Shown here: piece after piece, positions 62,447-64,000 of the stretch | Layout: every line of letters starts with the position of its first letter | Position numbering within the stretch: position 1 is the first letter of the stretch | NCBI GenBank assembly: GCA_963082975.1 | Contig: OY720347.1 | Coordinates: 13,064,225-13,128,224, forward strand | Source of the DNA: Labia minor | Lineage: Eukaryota > Arthropoda > Insecta > Dermaptera > Spongiphoridae | DNA: 64,000 nucleotides | Direction: 5' to 3' | The notes under the pieces: generated by a model | Seen by the model: the letters and a program-made list of their open reading frames with translations, nothing else | What the model was told of the DNA's origin: nothing | Database searches by the model: none | Position numbers and translations under genes: made by a program

Positions 62447-62703
62447 GTTTCTCAACCTTTTAGTATTCACGGCCCTATTTTCAATCATAATTTTCATCCC
62501 CCTCCCCCATCGGAAATGTTTCAGAGCATCGCAAAATCATATTACCTTTTTAGAACTATATTGAAAAAAAAATTAATGTAATTAAAATGAATTACATAAT
62601 TGTAAAAAAAAGAACCAAATAAAGGCAATAAATAAAAATATTGAAAAAAAGTCGGGAATTTTCTCTAGGATATGCTCGCGCCCCTACAGGTTGCGAATCG
62701 CTG
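62447..62703. mobile_element. hAT MITE
   Basis: Worn ends ggtttctcaacc and ggttgcgaatcgctg, interior agtattcacggccctatttt as in 33392-33640, same orientation. Target duplication no longer readable. Confidence 0.65.
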
Positions 62704-62860
62704 TTGTGAGAGATTTTTTAAATTTATCTTTATGTATTTAGGATGATGTTTCTTTATGTATATACAATATTTGAGCTTGGCCTAGAATTCACTATTCAAT
62801 TTAAATTTGTGTAACTACGTATGGTAACTACAGTGTGACTCTTATTATAATACTCTATAA

Positions 62861-63159
62861 CACGGGTTCTTAAACTGTGGGTCGCGACCCCCAGGGGGGT
62901 CGCGAGACTACTGAAAAGGGGTCGCAAAGATCTGATACTTTTGAATCATTATAAATAAAATTTTAAAATTATTAAAATATATATATGTGAAATGAATGGG
63001 TATGTATTCTTTAATCCTTATTTTATTTACATTGTAAAATAGTGCGATATTAAATCTACATCTACGGTTAATATATATTTCATTATATGGAGGAGGGGGT
63101 CGTTTAAAATTTCCTAAGCTTGAAGGGGGTCGCTATATAAAAAAGTTTAAGAAGCACTG
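62861..63159. mobile_element. hAT MITE, perfect 8-bp TSD CTCTATAA
   Basis: Ends cacgggttcttaaac and gtttaagaagcactg, flanked by ctctataa (62853-62860, 63160-63167). Interior gtcgcgacccccaggggggt palindrome. 299 bp, non-coding. Confidence 0.88.
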
Positions 63160-63814
63160 CTCTATAATATATAATCTATGAATAACATAAATAATGTTCT
63201 TATGAGTTTCATTCTTGCCCATCTATCCCTCAAAAATTAAAATTTAAATAATAAATACTTATGAAAGTATTTTTGAATTAAAAATCAAAAAATAATTATT
63301 TTTCCAATTTTTGAAGAATAATTTTAAAGTTTTAATGATTGTGATAACCATTTCGTATAATATTTCGTATAAACATAGAAAAATTAACGTAAAAATTTGA
63401 ATATGTTTTTTTTATACTAATTCCAATGTTTGTTTCCGAAGAAGTAAAGAAACGTTAAGTGCATTATATTCTGTATATGCTATTGAAAAAAGTTTAAGAA
63501 ATTATTTATTTATTTATTTTTTTTTATAAGGAATGTAGTGAAGTGATTAAATCTAAACAGACCATCAACCGATAGGCAAATTAATGCGCCACTTTAACAT
63601 CTCCATCAATCAAAACATCCTAATTTTAATTCAAAAGTATTTTTAAATTGAAATGTCAAGTATTTAATCCTCTCATCGTTTCTTTATCTCTGTGCAAGTG
63701 TTGAAAATTTTGCTGATGATTATACAATGAATGACGTATTTTTTAAGGAGGGATTGGATGACAGTTATTAATAGTTGGTCGATTGTCATGTCTCGATGCC
63801 ACTGAATGACTTCA

Positions 63815-64000
63815 TCAAGGGGGAGGGCCAATTGCATATGAAATTGAAGCTGCAGGTGGACCCGATGCAATTGTGATGGATCCATTGTCTGTTGCGAAAT
63901 CAAATGTGAATTTGCCCGGAGGCGAATTTAGACGCGAGGCCTTTTTTAAGGCGGCCCCGATCCTCTGCCGTTGCGCTATTCTTAGCGGTCGGCCTCCTGC
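63815..64000 (-). CDS. C-terminal exon of an unrecognised gene (partial)
   Basis: An open frame enters from the right edge and stops at 63815-63817 (TGA, followed by a second in-frame TGA). The 61 residues include GGRPLRIAQRQRIGAALKKA, then SRLNSPPGKFTFDF and ATDNGSITIASGPPAAS, ending YAIGPPP. Composition is balanced and codon-like against very AT-rich surroundings, and shifts sharply to AT-rich after the stop. I do not recognise the family. The overlapping frame 63673-63903 is a shadow. Confidence 0.5.
   Translation of the reverse strand, partial: AGGRPLRIAQRQRIGAALKKASRLNSPPGKFTFDFATDNGSITIASGPPAASISYAIGPPP

Overview
This is a strongly AT-rich animal nuclear segment with intron-split genes and very dense transposable-element debris. 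The organism is almost certainly a pancrustacean and most likely a winged insect. The main reason is a clear flightin gene (thick-filament protein of insect muscle), supported by mariner and hAT families, tRNA-derived SINEs and an RTE/endonuclease-reverse-transcriptase tail of insect type. I cannot name the order. There is no bacterial or viral backbone.

All recognised host genes lie on the minus strand. From left to right they are: DRC1/CCDC164, a subunit of the axonemal nexin-dynein regulatory complex, with 13 coding exons (286-8324) and its 3' end outside the window; flightin, two coding exons (11687-13164), complete at 135 aa; an SLC2/Tret1-like MFS sugar transporter, five coding exons (31102-34854), 472 aa; a four-exon, 295-aa basic/coiled protein (53426-59136) whose N-terminus resembles the core of flightin and which is probably a myofilin-type thick-filament protein; and the last coding exon of an unrecognised gene (63815-64000). 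One tRNA-Pro(AGG) lies at 25317-25388. DRC1 serves motile axonemes (sperm tail, sensory cilia) and has a near-canonical RFX X-box just upstream of its ATG. Flightin and the myofilin-like protein would both act in muscle thick filaments.

The rest is mobile DNA. 1-18 kb: host introns with mariner, hAT, Penelope-like, SINE and foldback insertions, then a hAT element with a perfect 8-bp target duplication. 19.7-30 kb: a GC-rich island (possible promoter), a local duplication, several copies of a roughly 650-bp repeat (family C), internally deleted mariners and hAT MITEs. 31-40 kb: the transporter gene plus more copies of the same families. 41.5-51.7 kb: a near-perfect 4194-bp tandem array, LTR-internal-LTR-internal-LTR, of a gag-bearing element with no visible reverse transcriptase. 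51.7-52.5 kb: two foldback MITEs in opposite orientation. 53-64 kb: the myofilin-like gene, an 18S rRNA fragment in its intron, nested repeats, and the partial last gene.

Exon boundaries were placed by reading splice sites and frame by eye. Family names rest on remembered motifs, not on a database search.
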